DNA of 7,315 nt. Source: an uncultured Cellvibrio sp. GTDB lineage: Bacteria > Pseudomonadota > Gammaproteobacteria > Pseudomonadales > Cellvibrionaceae. Where the stretch lies: assembly GCA_946482345.1 (NCBI GenBank), contig CAMLRJ010000168.1, forward strand, positions 1-7,315. Reading direction: 5' to 3'. Position numbers and translations under genes: made by a program. Of the stretch, positions 1 to 5,419 are shown piece after piece; the first letter of the stretch is position 1, and each line of letters starts with the position of its first letter. The notes under the pieces were generated by a model that was not told the DNA's origin, made no database searches, and saw nothing but the letters and a program-made list of their open reading frames with translations.

Positions 1-638
1 CTCCAATACTCAAAGAATGGTAATGGATTGGAGACACCGATAGAAACGGACGGCCTGGCATTGCTCGAAAGCAGCATGGACGACGTCTGAAATGGGGACA
101 ACCAATGCTCCCGAACACCTATTTCAAGCTGCGCACCATCACCGCCAATAGCCAGATAAGTTTCGTTTACTATGGCGGTATCCGGATGTTCAAATGCAAC
201 AGCACCGATCGAGCCCTTAGCCCAATCCGCCAGATTACATTGCGCGCTTGCCGATAGACGATAGTTAGAGGAGATGGATTCACCGCGCGCATTCGGCAAA
301 ACCGTTGTCACATCTGAGTCCCGCGAATGAGCGATAACAGCCTCCGCATGTGTCATAGCACAACGACTCAGATACGGCAGCAAACCTTTTCTGATCTGTG
401 CATAAAGACCAGGGAACAGGTCACGAACACGTTCTGCATAGACAAGAACCTCTGAGACTGAATAAGGCTTCTTCATGGAAGGTAGATCGGCAACAACGGC
501 CAGCTGCTCGATTCTGCCATTCAGATATGCATCATGGAGCGAGACATAAAGGGATGCTTCCGAAACCGCAAGTATGCGATGGCTATAGACTGCCAATATG
601 CCGATAAAGAGTAGTGTGGTAGGACTAAAACTTTTCAT
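1..638 (-). CDS. wzi: Capsule assembly Wzi family protein, N-terminal part (cut by left edge)
   Basis: The minus-strand frame is open from the ATG at 638 to the left edge: 212 codons and no stop, so the C-terminus is missing. Residues 1-25 look like a signal peptide (MKSF followed by a hydrophobic TTLLFIGILAVYS core, with likely cleavage near ILA-VS). Residues 56-70 (KKPYSVSEV) resemble the helical region ahead of the barrel. Residues 177-208 (EHWLSPFQTSSMLLSSNA, then SIGVSNPLPF) match the hallmark stretch I know from Wzi proteins, where an early barrel strand carries a W-S-P-F motif and a stretch of Leu, Ser and Asn. Wzi proteins are outer-membrane beta-barrels that help anchor or order capsule at the cell surface. 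The gene starts 49 bases after galE on the same strand, which suits a surface-polysaccharide locus. The ribosome site is poor (AGAAAGAG). The family call rests on recalled motifs, not a search. Confidence 0.82.
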   Translation of the reverse strand, partial: MKSFSPTTLLFIGILAVYSHRILAVSEASLYVSLHDAYLNGRIEQLAVVADLPSMKKPYSVSEVLVYAERVRDLFPGLYAQIRKGLLPYLSRCAMTHAEAVIAHSRDSDVTTVLPNARGESISSNYRLSASAQCNLADWAKGSIGAVAFEHPDTAIVNETYLAIGGDGAQLEIGVREHWLSPFQTSSMLLSSNARPSVSIGVSNPLPFFEYW

Positions 639-671
639 GAAACTCTTTCTATTGTCTCACGGGATGTGGTT

Positions 672-699
672 AATATAATTCCAGTTACTACTCTGAAAA
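672..699 (-). promoter_or_regulatory. Candidate promoter for wzi
   Basis: On the minus strand a -35-like TTTTCA (694-699) is followed after 16 bases by TATATT (672-677), which matches the -10 consensus at five of six positions. Transcription would start near 665, about 27 bases before the wzi ATG. The -35 lies in the last codons of galE. The region is AT-rich, so chance matches are likely, and wzi could equally be co-transcribed from galE. Confidence 0.3.
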
Positions 700-1707
700 G
701 TAGCCAGTCGGGTTTCGGGATTGCCATTTCCAAGCGTCAGCAGCCATATCGTGGAGCGTTTTCTTTGCTACCCAGCCCAGCATGCGATTTGCCTTGCCGG
801 GATCAGCATAGCAACACGCAATATCGCCGGGCCGACGAGCAACAATCCTATATGGAATAGGTTTGCCGACCACATCTTCAAACGATTTCAACACTTCGAG
901 CACGCTGTAGCCGGTTCCAGTGCCAAGATTAAACGCATGTGCACCACTCACATCGCTCTGTAGGTACTGCAACGCAGCCAAGTGACCTTGGGCCAAATCA
1001 ACCACATGGATATAGTCTCGCACCCCAGTCCCATCCTTGGTAGGGTAGTCATCACCAAATATACTCAAATACGGCCTCCGTCCTACCGCCACCTGCGTGA
1101 TGAAAGGCGTGAGATTATTAGGTATACCACGTGGATCTTCACCGATTTCTCCCGATGGATGTGCACCAACAGGATTAAAGTATCTGAGCAAAGCGATTTT
1201 CCATCGACAATCTGACGCAGCAAGATCTTGAAGCATCTCTTCGATATGTAGCTTGGTCCTTCCATATGGATTAGTTGCTGAGCGCTCGGCAGACTCTGAT
1301 ATCGGCACAGTTTGAGGGTCACCATAAACCGTAGCTGAAGAACTGAATATCAAACGATGGACATTTGCAGCCCCCATTGCCTGGAGCAATGAGATTGTGC
1401 CAGCCACATTGACATCGTAGTAGCTCAATGGCATCTGACCTGACTCACCTACCGCTTTGAGGCCGGCAAAATGAATAACGGAGTGATAGCCACCAACAGC
1501 AAGAATATGCTGTAGCGAGTTTTTGTCGCGAATATCGGCGCGATAGAAATTTAGAGTTCGCCCTACCAAGCGCTGAATCCGCTGCAAACTTTCTTCTGAA
1601 CTATTTGAAAGGTCATCGACGACATCAACCGAGTAACCCATCTCCAAAAGCTGTAAGCAGGTATGAGATCCGATATAGCCAGCGCCGCCAGTAACCAGTA
1701 CCTTCAT
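688..1707 (-). CDS. galE: UDP-glucose 4-epimerase
   Basis: The protein has 339 residues, against 338 in E. coli GalE, so it is full length. It interconverts UDP-glucose and UDP-galactose with tightly bound NAD in the cytoplasm. Visible motifs are the Rossmann GGAGYIGSH (7-15), DDLSNSS (31-37), the FSSSATVYG strand (121-129) with catalytic Ser124, and the Tyr148-x-x-x-Lys152 pair in NPYGRTK. NNLTPFITQVAVG (197-209), GTGVRDYIHVVDLA (226-239) and RRPGD (291-295) also match the family. Residue 299, at the position of E. coli Tyr299, is Cys (IACCYADP). That change is known to widen the active site for N-acetylated substrates, so activity on UDP-GlcNAc/GalNAc is plausible. The ATG at 1707 has a GAGG ribosome site eight bases upstream. 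The gene ends with tandem stops TAG-TAA. It lies between galU and wzi in the same direction, but a terminator separates it from galU. Confidence 0.96.
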   Translation of the reverse strand: MKVLVTGGAGYIGSHTCLQLLEMGYSVDVVDDLSNSSEESLQRIQRLVGRTLNFYRADIRDKNSLQHILAVGGYHSVIHFAGLKAVGESGQMPLSYYDVNVAGTISLLQAMGAANVHRLIFSSSATVYGDPQTVPISESAERSATNPYGRTKLHIEEMLQDLAASDCRWKIALLRYFNPVGAHPSGEIGEDPRGIPNNLTPFITQVAVGRRPYLSIFGDDYPTKDGTGVRDYIHVVDLAQGHLAALQYLQSDVSGAHAFNLGTGTGYSVLEVLKSFEDVVGKPIPYRIVARRPGDIACCYADPGKANRMLGWVAKKTLHDMAADAWKWQSRNPTGYFSE

Positions 1708-1719
1708 GTAGTCAACCTC

Positions 1720-1746
1720 AAAAAAAAGAGCGCCTCAACGACGCTC
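1720..1746 (-). terminator. Rho-independent terminator after galU, abutting the galE ribosome site
   Basis: Read on the minus strand, a seven-pair stem (GAGCGTC with GGCGCTC, including one G-U pair, loop GTTGA) is followed directly by eight T residues. This is a textbook intrinsic terminator 62 bases after the galU stop. The T-run ends where the GAGG ribosome site of galE begins, so termination would occur just before galE can be translated. galE therefore needs its own promoter or readthrough. Confidence 0.85.
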
Positions 1747-1749
1747 AGA

Positions 1750-1755
1750 ATTCTA
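1750..1755 (-). promoter_or_regulatory. Possible -10 element for galE
   Basis: The minus strand reads TAGAAT here, five of six matches to the -10 consensus. No convincing -35 lies 16-18 bases upstream (TGCTTG at 17). A start near 1743 would fall inside the distal arm of the terminator stem, so such a transcript could not form the full hairpin and would escape termination. The call is weak because only one hexamer supports it. Confidence 0.25.
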
Positions 1756-1808
1756 CTCAATTACTCTTTAAACAAGCAGGGCAGATGGACCGCATCACAG
1801 CTACCTTT

Positions 1809-2720
1809 CTAATCCGTAGCGGTTCTCAATGTTGGCGTGGAACGGTCCAATCGAGCTAACTCCGCCGTCAGAAAGCGCCGATAATGTACGCTCAAAACGG
1901 GGTCTGCCAATGCCAGCGCCGCATTTGCTTCCAAGAATCCAACCTTCGTACCGCAGTCAAACCGACGCCCCACAAAACGGTGAGCCACGATGCAGCTGTC
2001 CCCGAGCACCATCTGAATAGCGTCTGTCAACTGCAGCTCCCCACCCGCCCCCGGTCTTAGCGCCTTAAGCGCCGCCCAAATCGATGCGGGCAACACATAA
2101 CGACCTACCACAGCCAAACGGGAGGGTGCAAATTCTGGTTTTGGCTTTTCTACCAACTCAACAATTCGTTTGGCGCCAAAGGTGGTATCCATCAGCGTCG
2201 CAATACCGTACTTGTCCGTTGCCTCAAGTGGAACCTCCTCCACTGCGATGGAATAGCAACCACGCTCACGATGCAGATCAATCATATCCGCCATACATGC
2301 ACGCTCAGGAGACCAGATAAAGTCATCTGGCAACATGACGGCGAAGGGCTTATCGCCAACCACATGGTGCGCACACGAAATGGCGTGCCCGAGCCCTAGG
2401 GGGCGCCCCTGCCGAACCACCGTAACGCGCATGCCGTTCGGGAGCGTGTTACGGACCGCATTCAGCATGTCCGTTTTTGCTTTGGCCTGAAGCGTCGCCT
2501 CGAGCTCGGGGTTGCAATCAAAATGGTCCTCAAGCGCGAACTTTGCCGGGCTCGATACCAGCACAGCATGCCTTATGCCCGCCTCAGCAGCCTCCTCCAG
2601 AGCGTACTGGATGACCGGTTTGTCCAGAACGGGAATCATTTCCTTGGGGATGGACTTGGTGGCGGGCAGAAAACGGGTACCGAGGCCTGCGACCGGCAAT
2701 ACAACAGTGTCAATTCTCAC
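1809..2720 (-). CDS. galU: UTP-glucose-1-phosphate uridylyltransferase
   Basis: The 303-residue protein matches the usual GalU length (302 in E. coli). It makes UDP-glucose from UTP and glucose-1-phosphate in the cytoplasm, feeding GalE and glucosyl transfer. Visible motifs are the nucleotide-binding PVAGLGTRFLPATKSIPKEM (9-28), DKPVIQYALEEA (33-44), PLGLGHAI (107-114), the metal-binding PDD region (131-133), VEKP (190-193), GGELQLTDAI (226-235) and RRFDCGTKVGFLEAN (252-266). The start is a GTG at 2720, seven residues before LPVAGLG. No better upstream start is needed, and a GGGAG sits about five bases before it. It is divergent from wcaJ. GC content in sampled lines is near 60%, well above the genes at the right end, which suggests an older resident gene at the edge of a variable locus. 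Confidence 0.97.
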   Translation of the reverse strand: MRIDTVVLPVAGLGTRFLPATKSIPKEMIPVLDKPVIQYALEEAAEAGIRHAVLVSSPAKFALEDHFDCNPELEATLQAKAKTDMLNAVRNTLPNGMRVTVVRQGRPLGLGHAISCAHHVVGDKPFAVMLPDDFIWSPERACMADMIDLHRERGCYSIAVEEVPLEATDKYGIATLMDTTFGAKRIVELVEKPKPEFAPSRLAVVGRYVLPASIWAALKALRPGAGGELQLTDAIQMVLGDSCIVAHRFVGRRFDCGTKVGFLEANAALALADPVLSVHYRRFLTAELARLDRSTPTLRTATD

Positions 2721-2809
2721 TTTGGCTCCCGCCCAGAAAAGTCTGCTTGCAAGGTAAGGTTTACACAGCAGCCGCTGCAGGGCTGCGAAGAAAAGAAAAT
2801 CCTTGTCAC
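2717..2809 (-). CDS. Possible short leader ORF coupled to galU
   Basis: A GTG at 2809 has an ideal AAGGAG ribosome site (2816-2821) with a six-base spacer. It opens a 30-codon frame whose TGA stop overlaps the galU GTG start as GTGA. The predicted peptide begins (M/V)TRIFFSSQP and carries a CSGCC cluster. It resembles no family I recognise. The same frame also continues upstream to a GTG at 2956 (79 codons), so the signal may be incidental. If the promoter proposed at 2823-2850 is used, the transcript would start at or inside the ribosome site, and this ORF would not be efficiently translated. The call depends on the overlap and the ribosome site alone. Confidence 0.25.
   Translation of the reverse strand: MTRIFFSSQPCSGCCVNLTLQADFSGREPK
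2768..2786 (-). repeat. Stem-loop in the galU leader
   Basis: A perfect six-pair GC-rich inverted repeat (GCAGCC with GGCTGC) flanks a seven-base loop, 48 bases before the galU start. No T-run follows on either strand, so it is not a terminator. It could stabilise or modulate the leader RNA, or be a chance palindrome. Confidence 0.35.
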
Positions 2810-2822
2810 ATCGAGCTCCTTG

Positions 2823-2850
2823 TTTGTAGCACAGGCCACAAAGGGGTCAA
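2823..2850 (-). promoter_or_regulatory. Candidate promoter for galU
   Basis: On the minus strand TTGACC (2845-2850) matches five of six bases of the -35 consensus. A 16-base spacer leads to TACAAA (2823-2828), four of six for the -10, preceded by TGC, which makes an extended -10. Transcription would start near 2816, about 95 bases before the galU GTG. The leader would contain the 2768-2786 stem-loop. Confidence 0.45.
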
Positions 2851-3054
2851 TCTGAGAGTCTTGGGCAATCCAATTGCCGCCCTTGCCGTCAAGCGCCAGG
2901 CACATTTCTTGCTTAAAGACGCATCGCCAGACCGTGAATTCTTTCACATCGGGCACATTCTGCCAAGCAGGCTTGGGGGATTACGACTTAACGAATAAGT
3001 ACCGCTTCCACGTCAATTTGCAGTCGTCGTAGGGTCCGCAAAACCCCAGCATCT

Positions 3055-3063
3055 TGCTAGAAT
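3055..3063 (+). promoter_or_regulatory. Candidate extended -10 promoter for wcaJ
   Basis: TGCTAGAAT combines an extended -10 TGn with TAGAAT (five of six). The -35 position 17 bases upstream is poor (TCCGCA), as extended -10 promoters can tolerate. Transcription would start near 3070, about 60 bases before the GTG of wcaJ. A dyad GCTAG-5-CTAGC (3056-3070) and a direct repeat TTGCTAG (3054-3060 and 3063-3069) overlap it, which could be an operator. Confidence 0.4.
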
Positions 3064-3116
3064 TGCTAGCGTAAATCGGGGCCATACGTCTATTTAGCAC
3101 CAACCATAACGTCAAG

Positions 3117-3122
3117 TAAGGA
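3117..3122 (+). promoter_or_regulatory. Ribosome binding site deciding the GTG start of wcaJ
   Basis: TAAGGA lies eight bases upstream of the GTG at 3131. This supports that start over the first in-frame ATG, which would be about 50 residues further in and would remove the first membrane helix. Confidence 0.75.
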
Positions 3123-3130
3123 CTATTTCA

Positions 3131-4534
3131 GTGTCTCCTCCCCATAAGGGTGTGCTGCATGCACACGATGCTCTGCTCGACTTTGCCGCGCGGCTCTTCG
3201 ACAGCGCCTTGTTGCTTCTGGCATCGGCACTTGTTCTGTATCCATTCGACCGACACAGCCAACTAGCACTTATATCCTATTTAATGGCTGTCGCACTTGG
3301 TTTCCAGCTTATGGCGGCCCTGACCGGCTGTTATCGTTCGTGGCGCACAGAAAAATGGCGACATGAGCAGCTCCGTCTGCTGATGGCAATCATCTTGACG
3401 TTCACACTTGTTGCCATTTTTGCTCTGCTGACTCCGCTCTACGACCTGTCGGCCGAGGTTCTTCTTAGAATAGCTTTTCTATCGATACTTTTTTTGCTGG
3501 GCTCACGCTTGGCTCTGCGCTGGGCTTTGAGCTGGCTACGCCGTAATGGCCAGAACACTCGAACGGCCATCGTCCTTGGTGGTGGAGATCTGGGCTGCAT
3601 GCTTGTGCAGAGAATTCAGATGAATCCATGGATGGGTATACGCCTGCGCGCAATATACGACGATAATGCACGGTGCAAAGCAGCCAAAGGGTACCAGTCA
3701 TTCTTTCAAGGAAATATTCAACAAGGACTTGCAGCAGCCAAGGAGGATGAGGTCCACCAGGTATTCATCGCGCTACCCATGCGTGACGAAAAAACCATTC
3801 GTGAAATTGTGGATGCGCTTTCAGATACCACCGCAACGGTCTATTTCGTCCCCAACGTATTTCTGTTCGATTTAATGCATGCGCGCCATCTCTCTGTAGA
3901 AGGGATGCCCGTTATAAGTATTTTTGATACCCCGTTCACATTAAGCAACGCCGCCTCCAAGCGCCTGTTTGATATTCTCTTCAGCGCCGTGGCGCTGATT
4001 TTCCTTCTCATTCCGATGTTGCTGATAGCGGCGGCGGTTCGCTACACATCTCCGGGACCAGCAATATTCAAGCAGAAACGGTATGGCGTGGACGGCAAAC
4101 CAATCGAAGTATGGAAGTTCCGTACCATGCGGGTGATGGAGAACGCCAGCACGGTTACACAGGCAACCCGAGATGACCCCAGGGTGACCACAATCGGCAA
4201 GGTTCTTCGCAGCACATCGCTGGATGAGCTGCCGCAGTTCATCAACGTCCTTCGCGGAGACATGTCCGTAGTGGGGCCACGCCCACATGCGGTTGCCCAT
4301 AATGAGCAATACCGCAAGCTAATCAAGGGATACATGCTACGACACAAGGTAAAACCCGGGATTACCGGCTGGGCTCAGGTCAATGGCTGGCGCGGAGAAA
4401 CCGATACGCTGGACAAGATGCAGAAAAGAATCGACTACGATCTGGAGTACATCCGCCACTGGAGTCTTTGGCTGGATGTAAAAATCGTTTTCATGACCAT
4501 ATTCAAAGGTTTTTCTGGGAAGAATGCTTACTAG
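3131..4534 (+). CDS. wcaJ: Undecaprenyl-phosphate sugar phosphotransferase, WcaJ type
   Basis: This inner-membrane enzyme transfers a hexose-1-phosphate, most likely glucose-1-phosphate, from its UDP-sugar to undecaprenyl phosphate, starting repeat-unit synthesis. Its 467 residues match the long polyprenyl-glycosylphosphotransferase form. Four N-terminal helices lie near 20-38, 46-66, 82-100 and 108-132. A soluble nucleotide-binding-like domain follows, with the AIVLGGGDLG loop (146-155). A fifth hydrophobic segment (280-303), containing the family's helix-breaking Pro295, leads into the catalytic domain: SPGPAIFKQKRYG (307-319), WKFRTM (328-333), the Asp365-Glu366 pair in LDELPQF, GDMSVVGPRPH (376-386) and KPGITGWAQVNGWRGET (408-424). 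The C-terminal SGKNAY tail resembles WcaJ. Glucose specificity is inferred from this likeness and the nearby galU; galactose is possible. It is the only plus-strand gene, divergent from galU and convergent with the glycosyltransferase operon, so it probably has its own promoter. Confidence 0.92.
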   Translation: MSPPHKGVLHAHDALLDFAARLFDSALLLLASALVLYPFDRHSQLALISYLMAVALGFQLMAALTGCYRSWRTEKWRHEQLRLLMAIILTFTLVAIFALLTPLYDLSAEVLLRIAFLSILFLLGSRLALRWALSWLRRNGQNTRTAIVLGGGDLGCMLVQRIQMNPWMGIRLRAIYDDNARCKAAKGYQSFFQGNIQQGLAAAKEDEVHQVFIALPMRDEKTIREIVDALSDTTATVYFVPNVFLFDLMHARHLSVEGMPVISIFDTPFTLSNAASKRLFDILFSAVALIFLLIPMLLIAAAVRYTSPGPAIFKQKRYGVDGKPIEVWKFRTMRVMENASTVTQATRDDPRVTTIGKVLRSTSLDELPQFINVLRGDMSVVGPRPHAVAHNEQYRKLIKGYMLRHKVKPGITGWAQVNGWRGETDTLDKMQKRIDYDLEYIRHWSLWLDVKIVFMTIFKGFSGKNAY

Positions 4535-4537
4535 TCG

Positions 4538-4578
4538 GCGTCATAAATGATCAAAAATTACAGACAACAAGATGACGC
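4538..4578. repeat. Seven-pair inverted repeat just after wcaJ
   Basis: GCGTCAT (4538-4544) and ATGACGC (4572-4578) are perfect complements separated by 27 A-rich bases. The stem would start four bases after the wcaJ stop. The loop is large and no T-run follows, so it is a poor intrinsic terminator, but it may cap the 3' end of the wcaJ transcript or define a processing site. Confidence 0.35.
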
Positions 4579-4593
4579 GGACATGCCTCAGAA

Positions 4594-4664
4594 AATTGGG
4601 TGTCTTCATCCTGAAGATCGTCGATAGCGCATCTGCTGATGCGCCATACGATAGAGCACCAATT
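4594..4664. other. Branched, strongly structured element in the convergent gap
   Basis: An outer stem pairs AATTGGGTG (4594-4602, with one bulged G) with CACCAATT (4657-4664). Inside it lie a TCTTCA-TCC-TGAAGA hairpin (4603-4617) and a second arm in which ATCGT (4617-4621) pairs with ACGAT (4648-4652) around a seven-pair hairpin GCGCATC-TGCT-GATGCGC (4627-4644). The result resembles a three-way junction, although A4617 can serve only one arm. On the minus strand the outer stem runs into TTTT, so it may terminate the operon arriving from the right. Folding is by eye. Confidence 0.45.
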
Positions 4665-4674
4665 GCCCAACTGT

Positions 4675-5385
4675 TTAGCGCGCACGCTTGGACAACATCC
4701 AACGCACCCAATCAACCAGGAAAAGAGCTACAAACTTCGGATACTTAACTGCATATCGGGAAAACAGCTTTGGCTCATCATAAATGCGATATAACCAGCG
4801 CAAGTTACAACGATTAATCCAATCGGGGTAGTAATGAAGCCCTCTCGCAGTCTGGTGAAAAAAACCGCCGCAAGTATACCCAGCGCCTCTCCATCCCCTA
4901 TTCCATAGATCGAGCAGGAAATGCTCCTGTAATGGCGTTCCCATCCCCACAACAACAACGGCGGGAGACAGCTCATGTAATTCAGTTAAGCATGCGTCAC
5001 GCTCAGCCAAATTACCAAAAAAACCATTTCTGGCATAAGCAATCTTCAACCCCGGATATGCTTGATGAATTTTTTCCATCGCGCCTTTGATGGAATCATT
5101 GGTAGAACCAACCAGCGCAACCGATTTGTTATTTGCTACGGCCCATGCAAAAACCTGCGGAGCCAAAGAGGTCATGTCGAAGCTAGCCCGGGTTACTGAA
5201 AGTCTGCAGAAAAAACGCAGGAACTTAGCCAGATACTCGCCATCTACCATAATGGCATTAAATTTTGAAAAAATACCAACGTGTTGACGAGCGAGCAAGT
5301 AAGAGTAAGGATTCAAAAAAGTAAATATGCCATTTCCACCAACCTCATGTCGCTCATTCGAACCAATAATTTCGAGAACATTCAT
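4675..5385 (-). CDS. WecG/TagA/CpsF family glycosyltransferase (GT26)
   Basis: The protein has 236 residues, close to the usual 240-250 of this family, which adds ManNAc, ManNAcA or a related sugar to an undecaprenyl-linked acceptor at the inner membrane. Visible features are the N-terminal T22-x-x-N25 (FTFLN), Asp48 in MVDGEYL (the family's catalytic Asp), VALVGST (89-95), VVVVGMGTPLQE (143-154), CGGFFHQTARG (172-182), and WLYRIYDEP (197-205) with a basic, hydrophobic C-terminus (VDWVRWMLSKRAR) suited to membrane contact. The usual RAP and GLEW motifs read YYP and NLRW, so it belongs to a divergent branch and the sugar cannot be predicted. It is the last gene of the minus-strand operon, 34 bases after wzy. 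The ATG has a weak ribosome site (GGCGGGA). Confidence 0.85.
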   Translation of the reverse strand: MNVLEIIGSNERHEVGGNGIFTFLNPYSYLLARQHVGIFSKFNAIMVDGEYLAKFLRFFCRLSVTRASFDMTSLAPQVFAWAVANNKSVALVGSTNDSIKGAMEKIHQAYPGLKIAYARNGFFGNLAERDACLTELHELSPAVVVVGMGTPLQEHFLLDLWNRGWRGAGYTCGGFFHQTARGLHYYPDWINRCNLRWLYRIYDEPKLFSRYAVKYPKFVALFLVDWVRWMLSKRAR

Positions 5386-5419
5386 AAAATATCCCGCCTA
5401 CAATCCAACCCGGAACAAT

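Larger units (their letters stand above)
2721..3130. other. Gene-free divergent regulatory region between galU and wcaJ
   Basis: These 410 bases hold no recognisable gene. Short frames occur on both strands (79 codons minus, 83 codons plus), but their products match nothing I know and they overlap each other. What is visible is a candidate promoter for each flanking gene and several short dyads: GCAGCC/GGCTGC at 2768-2786, GGCAAT/ATTGCC at 2864-2878, CCAAG/CTTGG at 2963-2976, ACTTA/TAAGT at 2986-3000 and GCTAG/CTAGC at 3056-3070. No ops/JUMPStart element (GGCGGTAG) is present here. The length suggests regulated divergent transcription. Confidence 0.6.

Noticed and set aside
674..679. Perfect TATAAT on the plus strand
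   Set aside because: It would drive transcription antisense into galE, no -35 is evident, and the stretch is simply AT-rich intergenic DNA.
1082..1090. GGCGGTAG on the minus strand, resembling an ops/JUMPStart element
   Set aside because: It lies inside galE, where it encodes part of QVAVGRRP. The bases that follow do not match the longer ops consensus, and it is not in a transcript leader.
2523..2855. Plus-strand 110-codon frame across the galU start
   Set aside because: Most of it is antisense to the strongly conserved N-terminus of GalU, and its translation resembles no protein family.
2747..2998. Plus-strand 83-codon frame in the divergent region
   Set aside because: It has no recognisable domain or convincing ribosome site. 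It is antisense to another equally unsupported frame and ends well before the wcaJ promoter signals.
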